64,000 nucleotides of DNA from Mucilaginibacter myungsuensis (lineage in GTDB: Bacteria; Bacteroidota; Bacteroidia; Sphingobacteriales; Sphingobacteriaceae). A program made the translations under genes and the position numbers. Of the stretch, positions 1 to 10,882 are shown in pieces; the first letter of the stretch is position 1, and each line of letters starts with the position of its first letter. The stretch is from contig NZ_JADFFL010000001.1 in the NCBI RefSeq assembly GCF_015222005.1, forward strand, positions 744,001 to 808,000, given 5' to 3'. The notes under the pieces are model-generated. The model ran no database searches, had not been told where the DNA came from, and worked only from the letters and a program-made list of their open reading frames with translations.

Positions 1-3000
1 GTAAAGAATGATCCGCCGTTGATGCTGACCTCGTAGCTGGCCGCACCCGGCACCGCATTCCACTGGAATACCACGCTTGATACCGTTACTCCCGATACGG
101 TCACTACCGGTGTTGCCAAAGGCTGACGGACCACCACCGCAACCGGTGTACGTGTTGCAGATACGCAACCTGCAGGATTAGCGGCTTCTGCGTAGAAAGT
201 GGTGTTAGTGGTCAAAGCTGGTGTAGTAAAGCTATTACCAGTACCCAAAGCGGTACCGCCTGTAGCTGCCGCGTACCACCTGATGGTGATATTAGGATCG
301 GCATTGTTAGCTGTAAGCGTTGCTGTTGCACCTGAGCATATTTCGGCAGCTGCGTTAACTGTCGGCGCTGTTGGCGGGGCCGACATTACTACATTTACCG
401 CGGTACGTGTTGCCGATGGGCAACCACCTGCGTTAACAGCCTCTACATAATAGGTCACGTTGGCAGTAACCGCTGGCGTAGTAAAGTTTGTTCCTGCAAA
501 GATCGATGCGCCTCCTGTGGCCGATATGTACCAGTTATAAGTAAAGCCTGCCTGCGGGTTACCCACCGTAAGTACTGCCGGGGTATTTACACAAGCATTT
601 ACCGTATTGGCTGCCACTGTAGGTGCGCCCGGGATAGCCGTAACGTTTACCTGAACGCTTGCCGCTGTTGGGCTGCTGCAAGACCCGTTGGCTGCTTCTA
701 CATAATAGGTAGCGTTAGCTGTAACAGGGCCGGTAATATAACTTGGACCGGTGAATACCAAATTGGTACGGGCCGCGTCGCTATACCAGCGGTAGGTCAC
801 TCCTGCTATTGGCGATGCCACTGCTAATGTTGCAGGGCTGCCCGCGCAAGCGTTAACAGTTGCTGCTACCGGTACTGGTGTAGTTGGCACCGGAGAAACG
901 GTCACTGAAATAGCTGTACGGCTTGATGACGAGCATCCGCTTACATTGCTTACTGCCTCTACGTAATACATCGCGTTAGCAGAAAGCACGCCTGTAGGGA
1001 AATTAGCACCCGTAAATATCGCGGTGCCACCTGTTGCCGCGGTGTACCAGTTAAAGGTAACGTTAGCGGTAGTACTGGCAGCGGTCAAGGTTGTACCTGT
1101 GCCCGCGCAAATATTTGGCGATGTTGAACCGCCTGTTGCGGTAATAGTTGGATTAGCCGGACGAGGGTTAACGTTGATCACCACCGCGGCACGCGTAGCC
1201 GAGCTGCAACCTGTCGCGTTCACCGCTGCTGCGTAGTAGGTAGTTGTAGCGTTCAGCGTAGGCGTAGTGAAGCTGGTACCGACCGCTATTGGTAAACCGC
1301 CTGTTGCAGTGGTGTACCAGTTGTAGGTCAGCCCTGCTTGCGGTGCAGCTATTGTTAAGGTAACTGTTGTGCCTGCACAGGTTTGTACCGTTGCGCCATT
1401 GGCGATGGTCGGTGTACCCGGCAAAGCGTTCACGTTAACCTGAACCCCGGCCGCTGTAGCGCTGCTGCAAGATCCGCTGGTAGCATCCACATAGAAGATT
1501 GTGTTAGCCGTGATCGGGCCGGTAGTGTAGCTTGGACCAGTGAACACCAAACTGGTGCGGGCCGCGTCGCTATACCATCTGTAAGTGATACCTAATAACG
1601 GTGAAGCAACAGCCACAGTAGCCGGGCTACCCGAGCAAACGGTAACCGTGTTGGCGGCCACTGTCGGCGTAGCCGGAGGTGTGGTTACCGATACTGCTAT
1701 CGATGTACGTGTTGATGACACGCATCCGGCAGCACTTACTGCCTCTACGTAATAGATAGTATTAACAGTTGGACTAACCAGGTAAGCTGCACCGGTAAAT
1801 ACCATGGTACCGCCTGTTGGTACAGTATACCATCTAAAGGTTACACCAGGAGTAGCGCTGGTAGCGGTCAACGTTGTCGAACTGCCTGCACAAATACTTG
1901 GCGCTGTTGAACCGCCTGTAGCTGTTACCGTTGGCGATACCGGAAGCGGGTTAACTGTGATGTTGATACCCGCACGTGTTGGCGAAGTACAGCCTGTCGC
2001 GTTAACGGCTTCTACAAAGTATGATACATTGCTTGTCAAAGCCGCAGTAGTAAAGCTGGTGCCTGTTGATACCATCACACCGCCAACAGCAGCATTATAC
2101 CAGTTATAAGTGATGCCTGCCTGAGGGCTGGTTACGCTTAGTGTTACCTGAGAACCGGCGCAGGTTGATGTTGTAGCACCTTGCGCGATCACCGGAGTTG
2201 TTGGTGCCGGAGCAACGTTCACCTGCACATTCACCAATGGCGAGCTGCAAGATCCGCTTGCCGATTCTACATAGAATGTAGTATTAGCCGCAATAGGACC
2301 TGTTACATAAGTTGGGCCAGTGAATACCAGGTTGGTACGGGCTGCATCGGTATACCAGCGGTAGCTAACACCTGCAACAGGTGCCGAGATACCCAAAGTA
2401 GCCGGGCTACCTGCGCAAACGGTAACATTGGTAGCCGTTGGTACCGGGGTTGCCGGCGGAGCGGTAACACTTACAGACACAGCTGTGCGTGTAGGCGATA
2501 CGCAACCACTGCCATTGCTTGTTGCCGATACATAGAATGTACGGTTAGCGCTCAACGTTGGCGTGGTGTAAGTAGCACCGGTGAATAATAAAGTACCGCC
2601 GGTAGCTGCATCGTACCAGTTAAAGGTAACGTTGGCAGTTGTGCTGGTGGCTGTTAACACAGCTGAAGTACCCGAGCACACGGTCGGCGTAGTAGATCCG
2701 CTTGCATCGGCCACAACGGGTGATGCAGGCAGGTTATTTACATTGATGGTCACCTGGGTACGGGTTGCCGAAGTACAACCTGTACTATTGGTAGCCTGTA
2801 CATAATAAGTAGCGTTGGCGGTCAGCACACCTGTGGTGTAGCTGGTTCCTGTCGCGATAGCGGCGCCACCTGTGGCGGTTGTGTACCAGCTGTAAGTAAA
2901 GCCCGCCTGCGGACTCGCGATGGTCAACGTTACAGTAGAACCAGAGCAGGTTTGTACCGTACTGCCATTGGCAACTGTTGGCGCACCAGGCAAGGCGTTC

Positions 3001-6000
3001 ACGTTAACCTGAACTGGTGCCAAGTTAGATGGACATGAACCATTGGTTGCCTCTACATAGAAAGTAGTATTGGCATTAACAGCACCGGTCACATAAATTG
3101 CACCTGTAGATAATAGCGTGGTGCGACCTGCATCGGCATACCAATTATAGGTGATACCGGCCACAGGCGATGCCACACTTAAAGTAGCAGGGCTGCCTGC
3201 GCAAACCGTAACTGTAGCCCCTGTTGGTACCGGAGTTGTTGGCGGGGCGGTCACTGTGATAGTGATCGCGGTACGTGCTGATGATGAACATCCGCTTACA
3301 GAACTTACAGCCTCTACATAGTAAGTAGTATTAGCCGATAAAGTGCCGGTAGTGAAAGTTGGACCAGTGAATACCGAAGCACCGCCGGTAGGCACAGTGT
3401 ACCAGTTAAAGATCACGTTAGCGCTCGAGCTGGTAGCTGTAAGCGTAGCGGTGTTGCCCGAACAAACGGTCGGTGTGGTAGAGCCGTTGGCCGTTACCAC
3501 AGGCGGCGGCAATGTTGGGTTAATGGTGATCGCTACAGAAGTACGGCTGGTCGATATACAACCAGTCGCACTTACAGCCTCGGCGTAATAAGTTACGTTA
3601 GTGGTCAGCGCGCCGGTAGTGAAGTTAGCACCTGTAAATACAGGGGTACCCCCCGTAGCTGCGGTATACCAATTGTAAGTAAAGCCTGCCTGCGGGTTGC
3701 TGATGCTTAAAGTAACCTGTGTACCGGTACAAGTTTGTATGGTATTGCCGTTGGCAATGATCGGCGCAGGAGGCGGAGCGGTCACGTTAACCTGCGCGGT
3801 GGCTAAGTTAGTGGCTGAACATCCGCCGGCATTAGTTGCCGATACATAATAGGTTTTGTTTGCGGTAAGCGCGGCGGTAGTATAAGTACTGCCCGTAAAC
3901 AACACGGTGGTCATTGCCGGAGAATCATACCAACGATAGGTTACACCTGCCACCGGTGAAGCAATGCTTAACGTAGCGGTACTACCCGAGCAAATAGTTT
4001 GCGTAGGCGTGGTCAACGTTGGATCGGTTGGCAACGGTGTTACCGTAACGGTCACCGTTGTACGGGCCGACGCGTTACAGTTACCGGCGCTTGCAGCCTC
4101 TATATAATAAGTAGTATTAGCAGTTAAAGCAGGGGTATTGAATTGCGTACCGGTAAAGAGTAAGGTACCGCCTGTTGCAGCGTTGTACCAGCGGTAAACC
4201 AGTGTAGGTTGCGGACTAACGATATTCAGCGTAGCAGATCCGCCCGCGCAAACGGTCAGGCTGCCTGATGCGGCAGTAACGGTTGGCGAAGTTGGAAGTG
4301 GCTGAACAGTGATATTCGTTTGCGTACGTGTAGCGCTGGTACAGCCTGCTGCGCTAACAGCCTCTACATAGTACGATGCGTTAGCAGTTAAATTATTAAC
4401 GGTGAAAGCAGTACCAGTAAATACAGGCACTCCACCTGTCGCGGCAGCATACCAGTTGTAAGTGATACCACTAACCGGATTCACCACGCTGATCGTAGCC
4501 GAACCACCGAAGCACACCGAAGTATTGGTAGCGCTCAATGTGGCGTTGGCGATCACACCGTTGGTGGTCACGTTCACTGCGGTACGGCCGCCGTTGTTGA
4601 TACAGCTTCCTGTGTTACTTGCGGCCTCTACATAATAAGTGGTATTAGCGGTAATGGCCGGGGTAGTAAATGTAGTACCGGTAAATACCGATGTGCCACC
4701 TGTTGCGGCAGTGTACCAGTTGTAGGTAACGTTAGCCTCAGGATTTTGAACAGCTAAGGTAGCCGGACTGCCCGAGCAAACACTCACATTGGCAGCTACA
4801 ACACCCGGTTTTGCCGGACGAGGATTTACAATGATGGTAGCTACTGCACGGCTTGGGCTGGTACAAGTACCGTTGCTTAACTCGGCATAGTAGATCACAT
4901 TAGCGATAGGCGCAACATTAAAGTTAGCACCGGTGAACACCGGGGTACCGCCTGTTGCTGATGTATACCAATTCACAGTATTAGTACCGGCGTTGGTAAC
5001 CGCTAAGGTCACATTATCTCCGGCGCATAATTGAACGCTGCTTTGTGCCAATGTAGGCACTACCGGCGATGGCGTTACGTTCACTGTAGCTGCTACCCTG
5101 TTAGGGTTAGGGCAGCTATTGGCGCTGCGCACGCTTTGTACGTAGTAAGTGGTAGTAGCATTCAACACCGGGGTAGTGAATGTAGAGCCGGTGAATACCA
5201 AGGTACCACCTGTTGGAGCGTCATACCATTGGTAGATCACTCCTGCCCTTGCGTTGCTCACTGTGAATGTGGCGGTATTGCCCGAGCAAATGCTCACGTT
5301 ATTGGTGGTCAGCTGCGGTGCTTCGACCTGCTTGCTGGCGTAGCCAACGTCTACAGAATTTAATACCGATGCTAAAGCACCATTTAAGCGAACCTCTACC
5401 CTATCAAAGGCAGCCTGAGGCGCAAATCTTACAATGGCTACGGTATTACCTGTCAGTAACTGCACTCTCAGCAAGTTGCTGTTCAGCAAGATACCATCGT
5501 TGTTATAGGTCGAACCATTGTACGATCCGATACGGATATTGTTCAACACACTTACAGATGCAAGGGCCGATGGGAATTGTAAACGGATGCTGATCGAATC
5601 GCCAATGGCACCTGCTTCGCTGAAGATAAGGCGCTGGGCTACGTATGAACCTACAAGCCCTACCGGGATAGAAAGGTTGGTGTAGTTGGTCTGATCGTTA
5701 TCGATAGAATTATTAGGGTTGTTAACCGAACATCCCACGCAAAGTACGCCGCCATTTACATCAGTTAATTGGGTCGATGCGAAATCGCAAGCGGTAGAGA
5801 ATATCGGGTTAACTGTAATGGTGACGGGAGTACGTGCACTTGTACAACCTGTAGCCAAAGCCGATTCTACATAATAAGTAGTATTAGATGTAAGCACAGG
5901 TGTAGTAAATACCGAACCTGTTGCTACCGCGGTACCACCTGCTGAGGTAGTATACCAGGCAAACGTAGCACCCGATGTAGTAGACGATGCGGTCAAGGTA

Positions 6001-9000
6001 GCGGTCTGACCAGAAGTGATCTGACCACCTACCGGGTTAACGGCAACTGTCGGCGCAGCCGGAGTTGGGTTGACGGTCACCGTGGCTTGCGCTCTTGTCG
6101 GACTGGTACAAGTACCTGCCACAGCTTCTACATAATAATTGGTATTAGCATTCAACGCAGGTGTAGTGAACTGCGCACCTGTAAATACCGGTGAGCCACC
6201 TGTCGCAGCGGTATACCATCTGAAGGTAACACCTGCCTGAGGTGAGGTTGCTGTCAAGGTTGCAGATGAACCTGCGCAAGTGGTCACGCTTGATTGTGCT
6301 AAAACAGGCACGGTCACCGCACCACTTACGGTAGCGGTCACTTGTGTGCGGCTTGTGCTGCCGCAAGTTCCGTTGCTCGCTTCTACATAATATGATGCTG
6401 TTGAAGCTAAAGCCGGAGTAGTAAAGCTATTACCTGTAAATATTGATGTGCCACCGGTTGGCGCGGTGTACCAGGTATAAGTGACGCCTGCCACAGGAGT
6501 AACCGCGAAACTTGCTGTAGAACCCGAGCAGATGGTCACATTAGGTACGGCCACCACAGGAGCGGTAGGTACCGGTACAACAGTTACGGTAGCCGGGGTA
6601 CGCACAGGTTGGGCGCAGCCATTACCGGTACGGCTTGCCTCGGCGTAGTAAGTAGTTGTAGCGGTTAATACCGGGGTATTAAAGGAGGTACCTGTAAATA
6701 CCGGGGTACCGCCTGTAGGCGTAGTGTACCATCTTACAGTGACATGGCTTGGTACAGTAGCGGTCAGGGTTGTTTGAGAGCCTTCGCAAGCTGTAACACT
6801 TGCTGTCGCGATAGTTGGAGCGGCTACTTCCTGATAAGCGTCGTAAACGTTCAGTGAAGCTAATACTCCTGCTAAAGCGCCGTTCTGTCGGATCTCTACC
6901 CTATCAAAATCAGCGGTAGCGCGGAACGCCACACGGAAACGGCTGTCGCCATTTAATAAGGTGACGGTCAACAGCGCACCATTCACATTAAAGCGGTCAT
7001 TATTGTAGGTAGCACCATTATAAGTAGCTAAGCTGATACCTGACAACAAGCCAACACTTGCCAATGAACCCGGGGTACCCAGCTCAACCACAACGCTGTC
7101 CCCTGCCCTGCCTATTCCTGCGAAGCGTAAAGTTTGTTGAGCGTATGAGCCAACTAATCCGATAGGCACATTCAGTTGGGAGAAGGTGTTGCGGTCAGCA
7201 TCAACAGCACCTGCTGCATTGGCAACCGAACATCCCACGCAAAGCAATCCGCTGGTGGTGTTAATTTGGTCGATGGCGGCGTCGCAAGGCACTGCGCTGC
7301 TTGCAATAGAGTTAACGGTGATGGTACCGGTAGCCCTTGTTGCCGATGGCGTGCCGGTGGCTTGTACTACAGCTTCGGCATAATAAACGTTATTAGCGAA
7401 TTGCGGAGGGGTGGTAAATGTAGCACCGGTAGCGATCGCTGTTCCACCCGTTGGGGTAGTGTACCAATTAAAGATAGTGCCCGGCGTGGTTGATGAGGCG
7501 GTGAAAGTAGTGGTAGTACCGGCATTGATCGTACGCGTCGGCGGCGTCACGGTAATATCCGGAACGGCGTTCACCACCACGTTGATCGGCGTGCGATCTA
7601 CCGATACGCAATTACCTAAGGCAGCATCAGCATAGTAGGTAGCGTTAGCGGTCAGCGCCGGAGTAGTGAAGTTATTACCTGTACCCAAAATGGTACCGCC
7701 TGTTGCAGATGAATACCATCTTACGGTAGCACCGTTAGCAGCAGTAGCGGTAAGCGTAGCAGTTTGACCACTGTTGATGGTAATGCTATTGAAAGCAGCC
7801 ACCGGTTTCAGCGGAACATCATTGGTCAGTACATTGATGGCGTAGCGCACAGGGCTTACGCAACCATTGCGGGTGTACTCTACATAATAAACAGCGTTGG
7901 CGTTCAGTACCGGGGTAGTAAAGGTGGTGCCTGTAGCTACTGATGTACCACCTGTAGGAACAGTATACCAGGTATAGGTACCGCCGTTAACCGGGGTAGT
8001 GATATTGATGGTAGCGGTACTGCCTTTACAGATCTCGGGAGCTACCGGGTTAAATACCGGCGGCGCGAATTGCTGTATGGCGTAGTAAATACTTAAAGCA
8101 TCAACAGCACTTAACAGACCTGAAGTCAACCTTACCACTACCCTATCATAAGCGCCGGTAGCAGGTACGATCACCTGATACTTATCGCCGGTACCCAATA
8201 GGTTCACTTTTACCAGCGGGTTACTCAACAAGTAAGTAGCCCCGGCGGTAGTACCATTGTAAAAGGTGACCTGGATACTACCTAACACACCTGCATCGGC
8301 CAACCCAATTGGAGATTGCAAGCCTAACTTAACGTTATCGCCTGCAAAACCCGGTTGTTGAAAGCGCAGCTCTTGCTCAATGTAAGTGCCCACAACACCT
8401 GCAACAATATGCAAGGTAGATGCGGTGGTAGTATCAGCATCAACCGCTAAGGCCGGTAGCGTAACGTTACAGGCCACACACAGCAAACCACTCACCGCAT
8501 TACTTTGCGCGTTGGCAAAAGAACATGGCGCGTTGGTGTTGATGGTCACTGTTATAGTGATCGGCGTACGATTTACCGAAGTACAACCGGTGCTGTTCAC
8601 CGCGCCTACATAATAAGTAGTGTTGGTGAATAAAGCAGGAGTAATAAAGGTAGTACCGGTAAATATTGGCGAAGCAGCACCTGCAGATGTATACCAGTTA
8701 TAGGTAACACCTGTTTGGTTATTGCTTACGGTGATGGTGGCGGTCTGCCCGGCACTGATCGTTTGGTTATTGGCCACCAGCGTTGGATCGGTCGGTTTAG
8801 GCTGCACGGTCACCGTGGCTTGCGCGCGGGCGGTGCTGGTACAGCCGGTAGTATTAACCGCCTCTACATAATAGTTAGTGTTATTAGTTAATGCAGAGGT
8901 AGTAAAGGTAGTACCCGTAAATATTAAGGTACCGCCGGTTGCTGCACTATACCAGTTATAAGTTTGACCCGCAACCGGTGAAGCAACTGATAATACAGCA

Positions 9001-10610
9001 GCATCGCCCGAACAAATGGTTACAGCAGGCGCGGTCAAAGTTGGTGTTAATGGCGGTGCGCTTACAGTAGCGATCACTGCTGTACGTGCCGGGCTAACGC
9101 AGATACCTCCGCCTGATGTGGCTTCGGCATAGTAAGTAGTTGTGGCGCTAAGGGGGCCGGTAGTGAAACTATTACCGGTAGCTAAGGCAGTGCCGCCTGT
9201 TGCGGTAGCATACCAGCTAATGGTGATGCCGGCCGTCGGCGTAACCGCGAATGTGGCTGTTTGCCCCTGGCATAAGGTAACTGCCGGATTGATCACAACC
9301 GGCGCTGTTGGGATAGCAGATACATTCACGGTCACCGCGGTACGTGCCGATGCATCGGTACAACCGTTCCGCACGGCCTCAACATAATATACAATAGTGG
9401 AACTTAGGGCTGGGGTAGTAAAACTGGCACCTGTAAATATCGGCGAGCCACCGGTTGCGGTGGTATACCAATTAAATACCGTATTAGGCACCGAGTTTGC
9501 AACTAAAGTGGCCGAACCGCCAGTACATAACTGCACCGAGTTGGCCACCACATTATTATATTTTATCACCGGGCTTGGGATGACACGCTGAACTTCAAAA
9601 AGGTCTATCGATGAAAGCACACTGCCTATCCCTCCGCCTAAGCGAACTTGCACCCTATCAAATACGGCGGTAGGTGCAAAGGTCACTATAGCTTGCTGGC
9701 GATCGGGGCCAAAGTCTAATAACCTTATGCTCAACAGCGCGCTGCTTAACGTGCGGGTATCGCCATTGCTGGTGTTACCGTTAAAGGTGGTCACCGATAT
9801 ATTTTCGGTAACACCGGCGGTCAGCAACGTGCGAGGGATGGACATGATCAGTTTAACAGAATCGCCGGGAACAGATGGTTGCTGAAAGATGGCGGTCTGC
9901 TGGGCCGAAGCACCTAAAAGGCCAACACCGGCATTCAGTGTCGATGCGGTGGTGATGTTGCCGTCGATAGCGTTCGCAGGATTAACAACACCGCCCACGT
10001 TAAGACCTAAGCCTAACAAGGCCGACGAGATACCGTTCAACTCATCTATAGCAGTGTTACAGGCACCGTTGCCGGGGCTGTTGTAAAAGGCATCGTATAA
10101 ATAAATACTGCTCGCTGCACCTAACAGCCCTGCATCCAGCGTTACCCTTACCCTATCATATATAGCATTAGGGGTAAAAGTGACCAGCGCCTGGTTATTA
10201 TTACTCAACGCGCTCAACAGCGATGCGGCCGTTACCGGCTGCCCAATCGCGGTATTCCCGTTATAGGCTTGCAATAATGTACCGCCCAACAACGTTAGGT
10301 TAAGTAGATTATCGCCCGAGCCCAGCTTAACGGTCACCGGCGTATTGGCAGGTACCTTGCCCGCGCCGGGGAAGATGACCTCTTGCCAGCTTTGCGCAAG
10401 CAAACCTACTGTAACCCTAACAACCGAGTTGGTTTGAGTGTTACCGTCGGCAGCGTTGGCCGGATCTGTTGGAGCACATAAAAGGCAAACACCGTTTGTC
10501 CCTGTGCGTTGGGTGGTAGCATAGTTGCGCTGCGCGAAAACATTTTGACTATTAAATAACCAAAATGTAAGCGTGAAAATGCACCATTTAAGGTAGGTAG
10601 AAATTTTCAT
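1..10610 (-). CDS. Giant secreted Ig-repeat adhesin-like protein (C-terminus outside window)
   Basis: The frame is open from the ATG at 10610 to the window edge, about 3,536 codons, so the C-terminus is missing. It starts with a signal peptide (MKISTYLKW... cut near VFA-QR). Then come two beta-rich modules of about 150 residues (plus-strand 10530-10090 and 10060-9600), 4 Ig-like repeats, module 3 (8515-8090), 3 Ig, module 4 (7290-6850), 4 Ig, module 5 (5790-5345), and about 20 Ig repeats. An FN3-like stretch (WNAVPGAASYEVSINGG) lies at the left edge. The Ig units are about 87 residues with NWYTAATGGT, YYVEA and GCxSxxR motifs, resembling the Ig-like CHU_C-associated family (Ig_7). Proteins of this type usually end in a CHU_C type-B sorting domain and leave by the type IX system; that end is not visible here. 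Surface adhesion is inferred. Short frames on the opposite strand are shadows of the repeats. Confidence 0.9.
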   Translation of the reverse strand, partial: MKISTYLKWCIFTLTFWLFNSQNVFAQRNYATTQRTGTNGVCLLCAPTDPANAADGNTQTNSVVRVTVGLLAQSWQEVIFPGAGKVPANTPVTVKLGSGDNLLNLTLLGGTLLQAYNGNTAIGQPVTAASLLSALSNNNQALVTFTPNAIYDRVRVTLDAGLLGAASSIYLYDAFYNSPGNGACNTAIDELNGISSALLGLGLNVGGVVNPANAIDGNITTASTLNAGVGLLGASAQQTAIFQQPSVPGDSVKLIMSIPRTLLTAGVTENISVTTFNGNTSNGDTRTLSSALLSIRLLDFGPDRQQAIVTFAPTAVFDRVQVRLGGGIGSVLSSIDLFEVQRVIPSPVIKYNNVVANSVQLCTGGSATLVANSVPNTVFNWYTTATGGSPIFTGASFTTPALSSTIVYYVEAVRNGCTDASARTAVTVNVSAIPTAPVVINPAVTLCQGQTATFAVTPTAGITISWYATATGGTALATGNSFTTGPLSATTTYYAEATSGGGICVSPARTAVIATVSAPPLTPTLTAPAVTICSGDAAVLSVASPVAGQTYNWYSAATGGTLIFTGTTFTTSALTNNTNYYVEAVNTTGCTSTARAQATVTVQPKPTDPTLVANNQTISAGQTATITVSNNQTGVTYNWYTSAGAASPIFTGTTFITPALFTNTTYYVGAVNSTGCTSVNRTPITITVTINTNAPCSFANAQSNAVSGLLCVACNVTLPALAVDADTTTASTLHIVAGVVGTYIEQELRFQQPGFAGDNVKLGLQSPIGLADAGVLGSIQVTFYNGTTAGATYLLSNPLVKVNLLGTGDKYQVIVPATGAYDRVVVRLTSGLLSAVDALSIYYAIQQFAPPVFNPVAPEICKGSTATINITTPVNGGTYTWYTVPTGGTSVATGTTFTTPVLNANAVYYVEYTRNGCVSPVRYAINVLTNDVPLKPVAAFNSITINSGQTATLTATAANGATVRWYSSATGGTILGTGNNFTTPALTANATYYADAALGNCVSVDRTPINVVVNAVPDITVTPPTRTINAGTTTTFTASSTTPGTIFNWYTTPTGGTAIATGATFTTPPQFANNVYYAEAVVQATGTPSATRATGTITVNSIASSAVPCDAAIDQINTTSGLLCVGCSVANAAGAVDADRNTFSQLNVPIGLVGSYAQQTLRFAGIGRAGDSVVVELGTPGSLASVGLLSGISLATYNGATYNNDRFNVNGALLTVTLLNGDSRFRVAFRATADFDRVEIRQNGALAGVLASLNVYDAYQEVAAPTIATASVTACEGSQTTLTATVPSHVTVRWYTTPTGGTPVFTGTSFNTPVLTATTTYYAEASRTGNGCAQPVRTPATVTVVPVPTAPVVAVPNVTICSGSTASFAVTPVAGVTYTWYTAPTGGTSIFTGNSFTTPALASTASYYVEASNGTCGSTSRTQVTATVSGAVTVPVLAQSSVTTCAGSSATLTATSPQAGVTFRWYTAATGGSPVFTGAQFTTPALNANTNYYVEAVAGTCTSPTRAQATVTVNPTPAAPTVAVNPVGGQITSGQTATLTASSTTSGATFAWYTTSAGGTAVATGSVFTTPVLTSNTTYYVESALATGCTSARTPVTITVNPIFSTACDFASTQLTDVNGGVLCVGCSVNNPNNSIDNDQTNYTNLSIPVGLVGSYVAQRLIFSEAGAIGDSISIRLQFPSALASVSVLNNIRIGSYNGSTYNNDGILLNSNLLRVQLLTGNTVAIVRFAPQAAFDRVEVRLNGALASVLNSVDVGYASKQVEAPQLTTNNVSICSGNTATFTVSNARAGVIYQWYDAPTGGTLVFTGSTFTTPVLNATTTYYVQSVRSANSCPNPNRVAATVNVTPSPVVPTLAQSSVQLCAGDNVTLAVTNAGTNTVNWYTSATGGTPVFTGANFNVAPIANVIYYAELSNGTCTSPSRAVATIIVNPRPAKPGVVAANVSVCSGSPATLAVQNPEANVTYNWYTAATGGTSVFTGTTFTTPAITANTTYYVEAASNTGSCINNGGRTAVNVTTNGVIANATLSATNTSVCFGGSATISVVNPVSGITYNWYAAATGGVPVFTGTAFTVNNLTANASYYVEAVSAAGCTSATRTQTNITVQPLPTSPTVTAASGSLTVCAGGSATLNIVSPQPTLVYRWYNAATGGTLLFTGTQFNTPALTANTTYYIEAASAGNCNASARTTVTVTVTPLPTDPTLTTPTQTICSGSTATLSIASPVAGVTYRWYDSPAMTTVLFTGSTYTTAALTANKTYYVSATNAGGCSATNLATAQVNVTAPPPAPIIANGNTIQTCTGTQVTLSISNPQAGFTYNWYTAATGGTPVFTGANFTTGALTTNVTYYAEAVSATGCISTSRTSVAITINPTLPPPVVTANGSTTPTVCSGNTATLTATSSSANVIFNWYTVPTGGASVFTGPTFTTGTLSANTTYYVEAVSSVSGCSSSARTAITITVTAPPTTPVPTGATVTVCAGSPATLSVASPVAGITYNWYADAGRTTLLSTGAIYVTGAVNANTTFYVEATNGSCPSNLAPVQVNVNALPGAPTVANGSTVQTCSGSTVTLTIASPQAGFTYSWYTTATGGAAIATGTSYTTGVLTANATYYVQATNSTGCTSATRTQVTINVNNLPASPVVADASGSTTPTVCSGTSAVLTATSTTANVTFNWYDAATGGTLLFTGATYTTPTLSANRTFYVSATSNGSGCVSPTRTAVSVSVTAPPATPVPTATNVTVCAGSPATLGISAPVAGVSYRWYTDAARTNLVFTGPTYVTGPIAANTTFYVESASGSCSSPLVNVQVNVAPAPTTPVIAQGATTSTCAGSQVTLSVTSPQAGITYNWYNAAVGGVMVSTGTSFTTAALTSNVSYFVEAVNATGCTSPTRAGINITVNPLPVSPTVTATGGSTAPSICAGSSTTLTATSATPGVTFRWYTVPTGGTMVFTGAAYLVSPTVNTIYYVEAVSAAGCVSSTRTSIAVSVTTPPATPTVAANTVTVCSGSPATVAVASPLLGITYRWYSDAARTSLVFTGPSYTTGPITANTIFYVDATSGSCSSATAAGVQVNVNALPGTPTIANGATVQTCAGTTVTLTIAAPQAGLTYNWYTTATGGLPIAVGTSFTTPTLNATTTYYAAAVNATGCSSATRAAVVINVNPRPANPTITATGGSTSPNICAGTGTTLTAASTTANVTFNWYTAATGGTAIFTGANFPTGVLSANAMYYVEAVSNVSGCSSSSRTAISVTVSPVPTTPVPVAATVNACAGSPATLAVASPIAGVTYRWYSDAARTNLVFTGPSYITGPVTANATYYVEAANGSCSSPTAASVQVNVTAIPGAPTVAANTVNACVNTPAVLTVGNPQAGFTYNWYISATGGASIFAGTNFTTPAVTANVTYYVEAVNAGGCPSATRTAVNVVMSAPPTAPTVNAAAEICSGATATLTANNADPNITIRWYAAATGGTALGTGNSFTTPALTTNTTFYAEAANPAGCVSATRTPVAVVVRQPLATPVVTVSGVTVSSVVFQWNAVPGAASYEVSINGGSFF
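641..4560 (-). repeat. Higher-order tandem repeat of about 785 bp (three Ig domains per unit)
   Basis: Within the giant gene, a recognisable boundary (plus-strand CACGTTAACCTGAAC or a near variant) recurs at about 641, 1431, 2213, 3000 and 3783, that is every 782-790 bp. The stretch around GTACGGGCCGCGTCGCTATA also recurs at the same phase (about 760, 1550, 2330). Three consecutive Ig repeats therefore form one cassette of about 262 residues, present four to five times. This points to recent duplication of the cassette rather than of single Ig domains. Confidence 0.75.
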
Positions 10611-10658
10611 AGAGTGAGTGTTTATTAGACCGATGCTTAACGGTTTCTAAATTAAGCA

Positions 10659-10690
10659 GGCATATAGGGGGCATTCTGTTCACTTGCAAA
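10659..10690 (-). promoter_or_regulatory. Candidate promoter of the giant Ig-repeat gene
   Basis: On the minus strand a TTTG (plus CAAA, 10687-10690) is followed after 20 nt by TATATGCC (plus 10659-10666). This resembles the Bacteroidota -33 TTTG / -7 TAnnTTTG pattern with an imperfect -7 box. It would give a 5' leader of about 45 nt. A TGTTCA hexamer sits in the spacer between the two boxes. Confidence 0.4.
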
Positions 10691-10710
10691 CAGTTTGTTC
10701 ATTCTGTTCG
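10677..10710. promoter_or_regulatory. TGTTCA hexamer cluster, candidate operator A
   Basis: TGTTCA occurs at 10677-10682 and 10696-10701, followed by TGTTCG at 10705-10710. The sites lie between the divergent giant Ig gene and the STAND NTPase gene. One falls inside the spacer of the candidate adhesin promoter, which would fit repression or a competing activator. The same hexamer is clustered upstream of the second adhesin operon (18337-18468). Regulation is inferred. Confidence 0.45.
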
Positions 10711-10882
10711 ATCTGAGATTTATTTGTCCATTCATTCAGATTTTCATTAATCTCGCATAACCATTTATTTAACTTTCCGTTAAAAGCATTAAAACGAATT
10801 CGTTGAAAGGCTATGCAAGCATATCCGGGTAAGGATATATCGGCACCGACGGCAGCGTTATTTAAGTAAGCATCTATCTACT

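Noticed and set aside
199..10086. Many plus-strand frames of 60-135 codons opposite the giant Ig gene
   Set aside because: They are antisense to conserved Ig repeats, recur with the repeat period and have Val/Ala/Thr-rich low-complexity products.
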